A DNA stretch of 64,000 nucleotides from Beta vulgaris subsp. vulgaris. Taxonomy: Eukaryota; Streptophyta; Magnoliopsida; Caryophyllales; Amaranthaceae. Below are positions 43,723 to 55,185 of the stretch, in pieces; positions within the stretch are counted from its first letter, which is position 1; each line of letters opens with the position of its first letter. The stretch covers positions 43,335,104-43,399,103 of the forward strand of contig NC_079206.1 of the NCBI RefSeq assembly GCF_026745355.1, read 5' to 3'. The translations under genes were made by a program, and so were the position numbers. The notes under the pieces were generated by a model that worked only from the letters and a program-made list of their open reading frames with translations, was not told the DNA's origin and searched no databases.

Positions 43723-44440
43723 TCACACAAAAGTTGGCGAAGTCCGCATACCACGGGGTAACAGAAGTGACTGCCAGGAGCTTATCATCAGGAAAGGAGT
43801 CTCAATGGGTAGACCTTCTTCCATATCTTCATACTGCAATCGGGACAAATGGTCAGCCACTACATTTTCTGCACCCTTTTTATCTCTGATCTCCAAGTCG
43901 AATTCTTGGAGCAGCAAAATCCACCGAATGAGTCGAGGCTTGGCCTCCTTTTTGGCGAGGAGGTACTTCAATGCAGCATGATCAGTGTAGACAATGACTT
44001 TAGACCCAAGCAGATAGGTCCTGAACTTGTCCAAGTGCATAGACCACAGCTAGCAGCTCTTTCTCTGTAGTGGCATAATTAACTTGAGCTTCATCGAGTG
44101 TCTTGCTAGCATAGTAGATGGCATGGAGGATGTTGTCTTTTCTCTGACCAAGGACAGCTCCCACAGCATAATCACTGGCATCACACATAATCTCAAATGG
44201 GAGGGTCCAATCTGGAGATCGGATGATAGGAGCAGTAATCAGAGCTTGCTTGATCCTGTTAAAAGACACTAGACACTCATCAGTAAACAGGAACGGGGCA
44301 TCCTTGAGGAGCAACTGAGTAAGTGGTTTAGCAATTTTAGAGAAGTCCTTGATAAAGCGGCGATAAAATCCCGCATGACCAAGAAAACCTCTAACACCCT
44401 TAACATTCACAGGAGGGGGTAATTGCTCAATCACTTGAAT
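43723..44440 (-). pseudogene. Athila-like RNase H
   Basis: The minus strand reads FEIMCDASDYAVGAVLGQRK (catalytic Asp), IYYASKTLDEAQVNYATTEK (catalytic Glu), then, after a one-base shift at about 44040, [20 protein letters not shown] and VVADHLSRL. These are the Ty3/gypsy RNase H motifs in order. It directly follows the RT thumb (GFLGHAGFYRRFIKDFSKIA). Confidence 0.92.
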
Positions 44441-45310
44441 TTTTGCTTTGTCCACCTGGATGCCTCGTTCAGAAATAATATGACCAAGTACCACTCCTTC
44501 AGTAACCATGAAGTGGCACTTCTCCCAGTTCAAGACAAGGTGGACATCCTCACATCTTTTCAGTACTTTAGCAAATTCAGCAAACATGCATCAAAATCAA
44601 TGCCATACACACTAAAGTCATCCATAAATACTTCCATGATGGACTCAATAAATTACGAAAATATGGCCATCATACAACGTTGGAAAGTAGCAGGGGCATT
44701 ACATAGGCCAAAGGGCATCCTTCATATGCAAAGGTACCATAAGGACATGTAAAGGTGGTCTTCTCCTGGTCATCTGGGTGGATAGGGATTTGGAAGAAAA
44801 GAATAGCCATCTAGATAACAAAATGAGAATGACAAGCTAGACGTTCCAACATCTGATCAATGAAGGGAAGGGGAAAATGGTCTTTCTTAGTGGCAACATT
44901 TAATTTCCTATAAACAATGCACATACGCCACCCAGTAACTACTCTTGTAGCAATTAATTCATTTTTCTCATTTTTAACTACAGTAGTACCGCCCTTTTTA
45001 GGAACCACTTGAACTGGACTCACCCACTTAGAATCAGAAATAGGATAGATAATCCCAGCATCAAGCAATTTCATAACCTCTTTTTTGACAACTTCCTGCA
45101 TATTCGGGTTCAAACGACGCTGACCTTGTATACTAGGACGATGATCATCCTCAAGATGAATTTTATGCATGCAAAAGTCAGGGCTTATGCCTTTCAAATC
45201 ATCAATATTATATCCAATGGCCTTTTTATGTTGTCGCAAAACAGACAAAAGTTGAGACATTTGACCATCATTTAATGCAGCACTAACAATCACAGGGCAA
45301 TTTTCAGAAT
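44441..45310 (-). pseudogene. Athila-like reverse transcriptase
   Basis: The 44811-45293 frame carries KEVMKLLDAGIIYPISDSKW, VQVVPKKGGTTVV and TGWRMCIVYRKLNVATKKDH. The catalytic box FMDDFSVYG is readable at about 44600-44630 in another frame, after a stop in the fingers-palm region near 44650. The 44440-44587 part gives NWEKCHFMVTEGVVLGHIIS. Reverse transcriptase copies the element RNA to DNA. At least three frame breaks inactivate it. Confidence 0.92.
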
Positions 45311-45636
45311 CATCCAGAAAAGCATATCCAGAGAAGGGGGAAGGGGTTTCAGTTCAGGTTTCTTTACCTCTACCGGTGAGTAGCACATACTAACCGTTCA
45401 TCCTCATGAGTGGTATACCTCAAGCTCGACACAGGTAAAAGCTGCTTCCCAAGCATCCACTTCAGTAGTCCGGATAATATCATCACCTGTGGAAGAGGTA
45501 AAACAAAGCAAAGCCTCCAGTGGATCCCGCAAAAGGGATTGAGGCATGTCATCATTAACCAGCACATCAATGACATCTATTCTGTAACAGGCTTCCTCTA
45601 GCATGGGACTTTTCAAGGCATTGGTCAAACTAAAAG

Positions 45637-46187
45637 TTACCTTACATCCCCCACAGTCAAAGTCAATTTCCCATTTTTAACATCTATGACAGCTCCAGCA
45701 GTATGAAGGAATGGTCTCCCTAAAATGATTGGGATTTGAGTATCCTCTTCCATGTCAAGCACAACAAAATCCACAGGAATGTAAAATTTACCTACCCTCA
45801 CAGGAACGTCCTCTAAGATACCTAGGGGGTATTTAACAGAACGGTCAGCCATTTGAAGAGTAATGTTGGTACATTTTAAATCTCCCATGTCAAGCTTTTT
45901 CAAACAGTCAAGGGCATGACACTAACACTAGCACCTAAATCACATAAGGCTTTGTCAATAAATATGGTGCCAATATTACAAGGGATGGAGAAACTCCCCG
46001 GATCTTTCAATTTAGGAGGGGATTGATTTTGCAAAAGAGCACTACATTCTTCAGTAAAGGCAACAGTTTCTACTGCATTAAAGGCTCTTTTCCTAGTCAA
46101 AATTTCCTTCAAAAATTTAGCATATGCAGGTACTTGAGTAATGAGTTCAGTAAATGGACAGTTACCTGAAGATTTTACTACCTCCAT
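45637..46187 (-). pseudogene. Athila-like aspartic protease
   Basis: The minus strand reads IDKALCDLGASVSVMPLTV, where DLGAS is the Athila version of the catalytic Asp-Ser/Thr-Gly motif. The next frame, 45637-45903, has LQMADRSVKYPLGILEDVPV and PVDFVVLDMEEDTQIPIILG. This fits the flap and ILGRPFL end of the retropepsin fold. The two pieces overlap by a few bases with a one-base shift. Confidence 0.9.
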
Positions 46188-47944
46188 AAACTTACCAAGT
46201 TGGTGATCCAGCTTATTCTTTGATAGACGAGTGGGAATGGAACCTTTATCGCAGGAGTGGTGGAGGAATTTTTTCAGGTACTTTGCTTCTCTGCATTTGT
46301 GTTGGTGGTAGCCTCAGGAGCTGACGAAGTTTCAGTAGTCTGCATTTTTTTCTGGCTCAACCGGACCATCCTTAGGCATTGGGGGACCATCATAATGTGT
46401 TCCACTCCTAAGAGTGATGGCATTGGCAGTGTCCCTTGGTTGCATTGATTGTGAAGGTAAGGCCCCAGGTGGCCTACTAGCAGAAGAACTAGCCAACTGA
46501 GCTAGTTGAGTCTCCAACATCTTGTTATGCGTGCCCAAATTTTCCAGTTGAGCTTTTGTGTCAGCTTGAAAAGCATTGAACCCTTTGCATCTGGAACATC
46601 ATATTCTTCAACTCTGTCATGGCTGGGTCAGCAGAGGAGCAGGCTGTGGAGGTGCTTGATTTCTCTGAAAACCAGGTGGAGCTTGTTGTGAGGTTGGTAT
46701 TGTTGACCCTGTTGTTGAGGGGATATGGTTGTTGAGGTTGAGGGTTCAACACATTAGTACTCCTATATGAGAGGTTTGGATGTGTCTTAACCCAGGATTA
46801 TAGGTGTTGGAATAGGGTTGAACTGGTTCCTAGGTTGTGACTGGAAAGCATTGACGGCCTCACAGTTATTTCCCAGCGCAGGACACTCTTGAGAGTTGTG
46901 CCAGATATTCCACAAGCATCACTATATGCACATTATAGTTAGAAGCACTAGCCATCGCATTAACACTCATTGGGAGGAATCATTACCTAACTTCAGGGAA
47001 TCAATTTTCTGAGTTAGAGAGCTAGTTGCCCAGACAGTAGGAGAAATGGCTTCAACATCATGTTTACCTCCCTTTTTCAAAGAGGAACGAATGGTAGAGG
47101 TTGATTAGATGCTAGCTTCTCCAAAAGTTCATACCCTTCCTCAATTGCTTTATCCATGAAGAACCCACCAGATGCTCCATCAATTACCCGTCGTGTATCT
47201 GCATCAACTCTAGTGTAGAAAATCTGACACAAGTACCACTGGTCCAACCCATGATGAGGACATAGACGCTGCAGATCCTTGAACCGCTCCCAAGCTTCAT
47301 ATAGAGATTCACCAGGATCTTGGGTGAAAGTAACTATGCATGTCTCATATCTGCAGTTTTCTGGTAAGGGTACCACTTGATAGAAAATCTTGGAAAGTTC
47401 TGGCCAGGTGGTGATGGTGGAAGGCAGCTTATTATACCAGAATAAAGCTTTATCGGCAGAGAGAAACCAAATAGGAGGAGTTTCATCTCATCAGGAGTAA
47501 CACCAGCTTGCTTCTGAGTAGCACAACACTGTAAAAATCTCTGCAGGTGCTGATTTGGGTCTTCAGATGGTAACCCAGCGAACTGATTGTTCTGAACCAT
47601 ATTCAGAACATGAGACTTGATCTCAAAATTTGTAGCAGCAATAGTGGGCATCCGTACCCCAGTAGGCACGTTATCAGGAGATGGTTGTGCATAGTCTCTG
47701 AAGGTTCGAGTAACATTCTCACCCATGTTGAGAGTAATAGGTGAGGTGGGGGTTTCTTGGTGTGGGGAAGATGGTGGAGAAGGTGTCTTTTGGGAGGGTG
47801 TCCCTGCAGACAGTTAGCTTGTTTAGTTTTCTTTCTGAGTCTACGAGCGGTCTTTTCAATCTCCGGATCGAACGGGATGAGATTTGGGATTTCAATTTCC
47901 TGCTCATACACCAAAAACACTAAAACAAACGTGAGATGCTCCAA
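46188..47944 (-). pseudogene. Athila-like Gag
   Basis: Minus-strand frames from about 47900 read IPFDPEIEKTARRLRKKTK, then 47334-47726 with FEIKSHVLNMVQNNQFAGLP, and 47077-47376 with ESLYEAWERFKDLQRLCPHH. The latter is the Athila capsid signature. A decayed Cys/His knuckle lies near 46860-46930. A Gln/Pro-rich linker and LETQLAQLASSSASRPPG precede the protease. Frameshifts occur at about 47700, 47360 and 46560. Confidence 0.87.
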
Positions 47945-48010
47945 AGAACAGGTTGTTCTTCAGAGTAGAGGTTAGTTTAATACTATAATTCAGACAAAAT
48001 AAAATAAACC

Positions 48011-48030
48011 GTCTCCCCGGAACACGCCAA
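48011..48030 (-). other. Primer-binding site of the Athila-like element
   Basis: The minus strand reads TTGGCGTGTTCCGGGGAGAC four bases from the 5' LTR. It resembles the Athila PBS for Asp tRNA (TGGCGCCGTTGCCGGGGA) with several differences, so the primer assignment is likely but not exact. Confidence 0.7.
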
Positions 48031-48034
48031 AATT

Positions 48035-49478
48035 TGATAGCTAAAGTCGTATCACCTAATCAAAAATAACCTAAGGTCCACTAACTAGTAGTCAGGGAAG
48101 TCAGGATCAAATCCACAGGGAGAAGTTATATATGTATCTGAACTCTAATATTACACTAACGAAATCAGATGAATGGTTGTGTTACTAAACTAAACAGATA
48201 GCAGAATTAAATATGAAGGGTAAATATATTAATAAAGTACTAGAATCATGGATCACTATGCATACAATTCGAGAAATCAAGGATAAATAATAACCACCTA
48301 GTAAGTCAACTATCTAGGGCACATGTAATTTCTCTCGAACATTACCTCCCTCAAAGATCACCCAGCCGCTCTCGCATAATTGAAGGCCTATACGGTATCT
48401 CTCCTCTCGAAGTAGATTCAGTATTGCAACAATAGAAATATAAATCAGGCCTAACTTATAATCCTAGCATGAAGAATCAATCAAAGGAAACAGTTGAAAT
48501 ACAAGATAATCAAACTAATCTATCAATCCCTCATTGCATACATAGATCTCCACAATTCTAGATATAGAACTACTCACTCATAATCATGAAAACAATAACA
48601 AGAATCATATAAAAATCATACTTTGAAACATGGCAAATAACTAAGAAAATAATATAATAACAATGGAAGAAATAACAAAGAAATAATGAAGAAAGATTAC
48701 CGAATTATATTGAACTATGAATAAGCCAAAGGTTTGATCTTGAATTGAAATCACAAAGCACTAAATTCAGGTTCTTCAAACACTCTCTAGAGAAAACTAA
48801 TAATAAAAACTAGATAGGAGTTAATAATTCTGATTTTTCTATTTATACAAGCCCTAAAACAATAGCCAAAAGTCTCGAAAGAAGGGCCCGTATTCATTAA
48901 AAAACCGCGTCTCATCAGTCACCCGATCGGGCCAAAGATGCCCGATGGCATCGGGCTCCAAAGCGAAGGAAAAAACCAAAAACCATCAGTCGCCCGATGA
49001 GATCGGGCTGACCCGCCCGATGACATCGGGCGGTCTGATAACATGGCAGGCAGAAGTAGCTGGCAGGGGCGCCCGACGTCGGGCCAAGTTGCCCGATCGG
49101 GCGAAACACCGAAATACGACTGGGCGTTGAACGCCCGATCGGACCCGCAGCAGAACCATAAAGGTTGTCTCTTCGCCCGATCGGGCTGGGCCGCTCGATC
49201 CTGTCGGGCCGGTCAGCATAAGCTTCGTTTCTTGTTCGTCCTTTGCTCAAAGTCCCGGAAAGCATCCTCGGGATCTAGAAATTCAGCGTCCAACCTCTCT
49301 AATCCAGTGTGCAATCATATAAGGTAGGTAATAGCTACCTAAAACCTACAATCCAATACAAAACAGCAAACCACAACTAGATGGAGAGAGTTAGTACCAA
49401 ATGGCTCCTAAGAGCACCATAACCATAACTTTTAGCACATGAATAGGGGAGAAAACTCTATATAAAATCATAATATCA
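48035..49478 (-). repeat. 5' LTR of the Athila-like element
   Basis: It is 1,444 bp and nearly identical to 37107-38554. The GCCCGAT/ATCGGGC array is at 48921-49210 with the same number and order of units as in the other LTR but with point changes (for example ACCCGATCGGGC as the first unit). Confidence 0.93.
48921..49210. repeat. Palindrome array in the 5' LTR of the Athila-like element
   Basis: This is the same unit pattern as at 38016-38295: GCCCGAT, 0-4 bases, ATCGGGC. Several units degraded in one LTR are intact in the other (for example GCCCGATGAGATCGGGC here). Confidence 0.9.
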
Positions 49479-49489
49479 GTACGAAATGG

Positions 49490-50146
49490 GCAGACTTGGT
49501 GAGTCGGTCCACAATGACCCAAATCATGTTATTACCATTAGGTTTCCTTGGAAGTCCACAGATAAAATCTATATAGATTGAGTCCCACTTCCACATTGGA
49601 ATCTCCAAAGGTTGAATCTTGCCTTAAGGTCTCTTGTGCTCAAACTTGACTTTTTGGCAAGTCAAGCACTTGGAAACATACTCGACGACGTGTTGCTTCA
49701 TGTGAGGCCACCAAAAGGTGATTTTGAGGTCTTTATACAACTTGTCACTTCCTGGATGTACCGAATATGGAGTCAAATGAGCTTCATCTAAGATTTTCTT
49801 CTTCAGATCAGGTATGTCAGGAACACACCACCTACTCTTATAACGAAGACTCCCATCTGCATGGATCTTAAAATAAGCATCTTCAGTATCTTGAACCTCT
49901 CCCATCTTTTTCTTCAGAAGTGCATCAGTAGCTTGGTTCTCCTTAATCTCATCGTACACATCTGGTTGCAACGTAAGGGAGTTAAGTTGTGCCCCAACTC
50001 GGACAAGTTCGGCACCAAAATTCTAAAATTCATCTCTAAGTAACCTTCTCGAAAGTGTCGTGTGCAATGAGTGAGAAGATTTCTTGCTAAGCGCATCAGT
50101 GACAACATTGGCCTTGCCTTCATGGTATTGAATCTCCATATCGTAA
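49490..50146 (-). pseudogene. Chromovirus integrase, first half
   Basis: The 49624-49971 frame has the HHCC zinc-binding region (VHPGSDKLYKDLKITFWWPH, then YVSKCLTCQKVKFEH). After a stop at 49624 the core continues: [20 protein letters not shown] (first catalytic Asp) and [15 protein letters not shown]. It ends at the Athila insertion point at 49484. The 50050-50146 part carries the end of RNase H (YDMEIQYHEGKANVVTDALS). Integrase resumes at 37106. Confidence 0.92.
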
Positions 50147-50151
50147 TCCTT

Positions 50152-50756
50152 TGATATGAATGTGTATGTACTTTAGTCGAGTTTTATGGAAATCAAAGAA
50201 TCTTGAAAGAAAGACTGGATCTTTAAGGGTTTCTTTAAGTATTAAGGATAGAACAATTCGATCAAACACAAAGTAATTCACGAATTGGGTCTTGATTCAC
50301 TCTCAAACACAAAGTAATTAAGTAATCAATCTTAAATCTCAAACACAAAGTAATTGATTCAAGGTTTGGAAATCACAAAGAAGTCCGAAAATTTTCACAA
50401 AGAAAATTAAAACTCTAATCTCATAAATCTCTTTTATTAATGGTTGAAAATCCCATATATATAGTACAAGATTTCCTAAACCTATTATGACTAGTAAATC
50501 TTAAAGATAACAACTAATAAACTTATCTATCTTTATATTAAGGATAAAGACAAATAATAACCTATACTTATCACACGGCTATTCCTAATATAATTAGTAA
50601 AATAAGACTCCTACTTAGACTCAATGATAAGGAATTAGACTTCTAAGTATAATAGGATTCCTTTATCACTTAAATACTTAATTAAAATAAAACTCTTAAT
50701 TTACATAGAATCCTAACAGAACTAGAACTCTATATAACGACTTCTCTTTCATATCA
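50152..50756. mobile_element. Short solo LTR in the chromovirus RNase H
   Basis: The 605-bp unit begins TGATATGAATGTG and ends TCTCTTTCATATCA, flanked by 5-bp repeats TCCTT (50147-50151 and 50757-50761). The RNase H reading continues on both sides when the unit is removed. It contains three copies of CAAACACAAAGTAATT at about 50267, 50306 and 50342. The family is not identified; a Ty1/copia LTR is possible from its size. Confidence 0.85.
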
Positions 50757-50761
50757 TCCTT

Positions 50762-51127
50762 AATCAGCTCTAACCATCTTCTTTGTCTCATATTCAACTC
50801 TTTTTACGTGAAGATATACTTGAGGCTTTTATGATCAGAGTATATTTTGAATGAAGTACCAAGCAAATAGTGACGCCAAATTTTAAGAGCAAAGACTACA
50901 ACGGCTAATTCAATATCATGTGTGGGGTAGTTTGCCTCATGAACTTTTTATTGTCTAGACGCATAAGCTACAACTTTCCGTTTCTGCATAAACACACATC
51001 CAAGGCCATTTCTCGAAGCATCTGTATACACCTCGTAGTCTTGCTTGATCCCCATTAGGTAAAGTTAAGACTGGAGCTGTAGTAAGACGCTCCTTCAACG
51101 TCTGAAAAGCCTTCTCACAAACATCAT
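50762..51127 (-). pseudogene. Chromovirus RNase H
   Basis: Minus-strand pieces read NDVCEKAFQTLKERLTTAPV, a shifted copy of the catalytic Asp region (about 51000-51060), and [20 protein letters not shown] at about 50825-50885, then MRQRRWLELIKD. These follow Ty3/gypsy RNase H order. A solo LTR on each side and two stops interrupt it. Confidence 0.88.
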
Positions 51128-52264
51128 TGTAAGTGCAAGAGACACTTAAGAAGGGGGGGGGGGTGAATTGAGTGTTTGTCTGAATGTTGCAACTTTTTCG
51201 ATTAATGTAAGAACAGTAAAGAAACAGTTCTTTAGCAGCGGAAATAAAAGCAATGAATAAACAACACAAGGATTTAACGAGGCTCGACTTCAAATAAGTC
51301 TACGTCCTCCACTCACTCACTCTTTTATTAATCAACTCAGAAAAACAAAAGAGTTACACTCAATCACTTATGCACCTATGCACAAGATGATTCCCCAACT
51401 TCCACCTATGGAAGTTCGACTCAACCACCAACTATGATGGTTCAAATGAAGTTAATCCCTGATCAACTTCCCCAGCAACCTGAACTCACAGGAGGCTCAA
51501 ATATAACAAGTTTTTCTCTCACGAACAAAACATCCTAATATGCTTAGAATGAGAGTATTTTCTGATCTATGTGGTATTAGGGTTTATGCTAGGTTTGAAT
51601 CCTTGAGAGAGAATACTTTTGCTGAGAGAATACTCAAAAATTATCGTGCAAAAGCCTTAAGGTTTGAATGCTAGCAGAACTTCTTAAATAAGCCTTTGGT
51701 AAGTTAGTGTTACATGATATTATGAGAGTATACTTTCCTCGAAAGTATGGAAATTATTCCAAGGAAAATATACTCAGTATAATATCATATAACACACTTA
51801 CCATACTTAAGAAATCTTGCTCGCATAACAAACCATGCATCCGTGTATTTTGAAAATCAATTTTACGCGGAAAGAAACTTTCCTAAAATACGAATGCATG
51901 AAGTAAATCTTAGAGGACTGGTTCAGATCTGTTCCCAGATTGTTCCAATCAACCAAGTTTTACTTGTAGTTGTGTATGACAAGTATCCGATGTTTCTTGT
52001 CATCCACAACTACCTCATCTCTCTAGTTCCAAACCTTTATAGTGCATTAAAACCTTTATACCACTTACATTGCATCTAAGACCTAAAAGCTACAACTTGA
52101 TCTTGGTCTTCATGCAATTCTTCAAGACTTGGCTTCACTAGCTTCGCCTTTCTATCCATTGAACTCGTACTTTGGCACCTACACATGTAAACAGACACAT
52201 GTATGCAATACAATAGTTCAATGTGGTTTGTCATCATTCAAAACTCAAAATAGGGAACATAACA
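51128..52264 (-). mobile_element. Solo LTR of a Sirevirus-type copia element
   Basis: The unit starts TGTAAGTGCAAGAGACACTT and ends GGGAACATAACA with the TSD ATCAT (51123-51127 and 52265-52269). The RT/RNase H frame rejoins when it is removed. Near its left end AAGGGGGGGGGGGTGAATT parallels AGGGGGGGGGGGTGAATT in the LTR of the copia element at 9227. This G-tract next to GTGAATT is typical of Sirevirus LTRs read in the minus direction. Confidence 0.87.
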
Positions 52265-52269
52265 ATCAT

Positions 52270-53080
52270 TCCATTCATACTTGGTGTACTTCTTCATCAA
52301 ACTTGTCAATGTGCGAGCTATTTTGGAAAAATCTTTCACGAATCTCCTACAGTAGCCGGCTAGGCCAAGGAAGCTGCGAATTTCAGTCACATTCTTCGGA
52401 GTAGATCATTCAGAAACCGCTTGAATTTTAGATGGATCAACTGAAACACCCTCCTTAGAAATGATATGACCCAGAAAAGCCACATTATCGAGCCAGAATT
52501 CACATTTGGAGAACTTTGCATACAAGTGATTTTCTCTCAGTATTTGCAAAACAGCACGGAGGTGCTCTTCATGTTCACTCGCATTATTTCAATAAATCAA
52601 TATATCATCAATAAACACAACAACGCATTTATCCAAATAAGCTCTGAATACCCCGTTCATTAAATCCATGAACACCGCTGGAGCACTAGTCAAGCCAAAG
52701 GGCATAACTGTAAACTCATAGTGTCCATAACGGGTACGGAAAGCTGTCTTTGGGATATCTTTATCTGCAACACGAAGCTGATGGTAACCTGATCTCATGT
52801 CGATCTTAGAGAATACTCCTGCACCGGCCAACTGATCAAACAAGTCATCTATCCTTGGCAATGGATACTTGTTTTTCACAGTGACGTTATTGAGTTATCT
52901 GTAGTCAATACATAATCATAGGGTACCATCCTTCTTCTTCACGAAAAGAATTGGTGCACCCCAAGGTGATACAGTAGGTCGAATGTAGCCTTTATCTAGC
53001 AACTCTTCTAATTGAGTTTTCAGTTCTCTCATCTCAGCAGGCACCATTCGATAAGGTGGCTTAGATATAGGTCCCGTTCC
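52270..53080 (-). pseudogene. Chromovirus reverse transcriptase
   Basis: The N-terminal part, within the 52916-53824 frame, reads PPYRMVPAEMRELKTQLEEL and SPWGAPILFVKKKDGTL. After two stops near 52890, frame 52589-52879 gives [40 protein letters not shown] and [20 protein letters not shown]. The catalytic VFIDDILIY box is intact. The connection region with [20 protein letters not shown] reaches 52300. This is the best-preserved RT in the window. Confidence 0.94.
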
Positions 53081-53823
53081 AGGTACCAAATCGATGTTAA
53101 ATTCGAAATCACGCTTTGGAGGCATATTATGAATGTCATCTGGAAACACATCTTGATACTCATTCACAACTGGGACATCTCCGAGCTGTGGTCTTTCCTT
53201 ACTAGTATCATGAATATGGCAAAGGTACATAGGGCATCCCTTCCTTAAATAAGACTTCAATGTAAGAGCAGAAATAATCTTCACTGGATGGCGACTATAA
53301 AGCACATGAACACCCTTATGAATCTCTATTGTTACCTTTTGTTTCGGACAGTCTATCTTGGCTTTATACTTTTCTAGCCAGTCCATCTCTAGTATTATAT
53401 CAAAATCTTTCAAAGGAAAAACTATTAGGTCAGCGAATAAGGTAGTTTCACCATAAGTTATAGGGACATCTAAATACATCCTATTACACGTGACACTTAG
53501 ACCAGAAGGAACAGAAATATCAGCCTCATAAGGTGTGACACTTTCTAAGTTTAACCTTTTTGCAAAAGTTTCAGATATAAATGAATGTGATGCACCTGAA
53601 TCAAATAGTACGTTGGCAGGTGTAAAATAGATAGAGAAAGTACCGAGCACTGCATTACCCTGGTTATCTGCATCTGCTTGCTTAAGATGATTAAGGTTGC
53701 CCATGTTCGTTTTCTCAAGACCTTTCTTAGCCTGAGCAGCATTAGTCGTTCCTGCGCTACGATTTGTAGCTGCAGAAGTAGTTTGGCGATTACTAGCTGT
53801 ACTAGCAGTGGGTGTCCTCAACA
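53081..53823 (-). pseudogene. Chromovirus aspartic protease
   Basis: Within the 302-codon frame 52916-53824, residues about 68-90 read TPANVLFDSGASHSFISETF with the catalytic DSGA at 53594-53602. Residues 140-155 read DLIVFPLKDFDIILEMDWLE, where the family has GMDWL. The frame runs unbroken into the RT start, so protease and RT are one polyprotein here. It processes Gag-Pol in intact elements. Confidence 0.92.
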
Positions 53824-54923
53824 CCTTATAATTGCGGCCAATCTTAGCATCAGGGTTAGTGAAACACTCATAAGCTCGATGCCCCTACTTCTTACAATAA
53901 TTACACGTCACCTTATTGCCTTCACAATCCCTCCCTGGATGATTGTTTTCACATCTTTTGCAGAAATAACGACGAACAGGTCCTGGGTTGTTTTGGGGTT
54001 GAGATTGGCTCTGGCTTGGCTACGGGGCTGAAACGAACTCTGAGCACTCCTTGAGGCTTGTTGACTCTGACCTCCTCTATTGAAGTTACCCGTAGGACCC
54101 CGATTATCAAAGTTTCTTCTCTTGTTTTGACTAAAGTTATTACCCTTATCCCATTGTTGGGTACTTTCTTTTGTAGGAGCTTTCATCTTTTCTACGGCTT
54201 TCCTTCTCTCCTTGATTCTCTCGGCATTGCTTGCACGAGTATAAACTTCATTCAAGGTCATGAAGTTGGGCGCTCCCATATTGCTAAGAAGTTCAAGATC
54301 AAGTTTTTCCTCGAACCTCTGAGCTCTTTATTCTTCATTTGGGACCAATTCAGGCACAAAACGAGACAACTCAAGGTATTTAGTATAAAAGTCTTGGACA
54401 GACATATCTCCTTGCTCCAGCTGTTCAAACTCAGATCTCTTCCTTTTCCTCATATGAGGTGGGAAGAACTCATCGCGTAGTGCCTTCTTGAACTCTTTCC
54501 AACCAAATTCCTTTGTCTCCACCTCCTCAAAACCATCCTCATCGTATGTGACTTTGGTGGTAAAATTATCTTTGTTGTTGGTCCACAAGATATCAGCATC
54601 TTCAGTGAGATAGTAGGTTGCGGAGTCTACTCTCATCTCTTCAGGGACCTGGAGAGTGACGAAGATCTTGTCAGATTAAACTCTCTAATCCAATTCTCCA
54701 TCTTCACGAGATCGCCTTTTCCATCATACTTAGGTGGCTTCTTCCCGTCCATTGCTTCATGCACAGCAACAACTTCAGTGATAGCTACTTTGCTAGTGCT
54801 AGTAGTAGCAGCTCGTGCTTCCGCTAGCAATTGCACAGCCTCAGTCATGGCCTTATTAGACTCGGCCATCTGACGCATCAAAGCGCGCATCTCTGATGAT
54901 TTACTTCTTTCGCGCTTGTGCAT
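53824..54923 (-). pseudogene. Chromovirus Gag
   Basis: The likely start is the ATG at 54921-54923 (MHKRERSKSSEMRALMRQMA). The capsid region follows: PPKYDGKGDLVKMENWIREF, then 54328-54636 with DSATYYLTEDADILW, FKKALRDEFFPPHMRKRKRS and SVQDFYTKYLELSRFVPELV, then 53908-54279 (LNEVYTRASNAERI). A CCHC knuckle with CNYCKK and, after a stop, GHRAYEC is at about 53870-53915. Frameshifts lie at about 54660 and 54300-54330, and a stop at 53888. Confidence 0.9.
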
Positions 54924-55170
54924 CTTGTAAGCATTACATAAGGTAAAAGAACTTGAATCTCGATAAAACACGAGTATAACACATTGATTGTCAAAAAGAA
55001 TATTAACTCTTAAATCACGATATACAAAAACAATCACATAATTAATATCAGCATATAAACAACACAGAATATACACTTCTGGTGTATAACCCATCTCACT
55101 TTCTCACCTCGGCTTGTCAAAATTTTAGTTTCCTATCATCTTTAACTTAACCCAGTCCTTTATTAGCCTA

Positions 55171-55183
55171 GGTTCTGATACCA
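55171..55183 (-). other. Primer-binding site of the chromovirus
   Basis: The minus strand reads TGGTATCAGAACC two bases from the 5' LTR. It matches the initiator Met tRNA site TGGTATCAGAGCC with one difference. Confidence 0.9.
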
Positions 55184-55185
55184 AC

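Larger units (their letters stand above)
37107..49478 (-). mobile_element. Athila-like Ty3/gypsy element nested in integrase
   Basis: LTRs at 37107-38554 and 48035-49478 start TGATAGCTAAAG (TGATAAGC in the left copy) and end AATATCA. The TSD GTACG is at 37102-37106 and 49479-49483. Minus-strand order is Gag, protease, RT, RNase H, integrase, then a GC-palindrome leader and an Athila-type additional ORF. PBS and polypurine tract confirm direction. The total is 12.4 kb, normal for Athila. The two LTRs are very similar, but the genes contain many stops and small gaps. It interrupts the chromovirus integrase between the first and second catalytic Asp. Confidence 0.94.
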
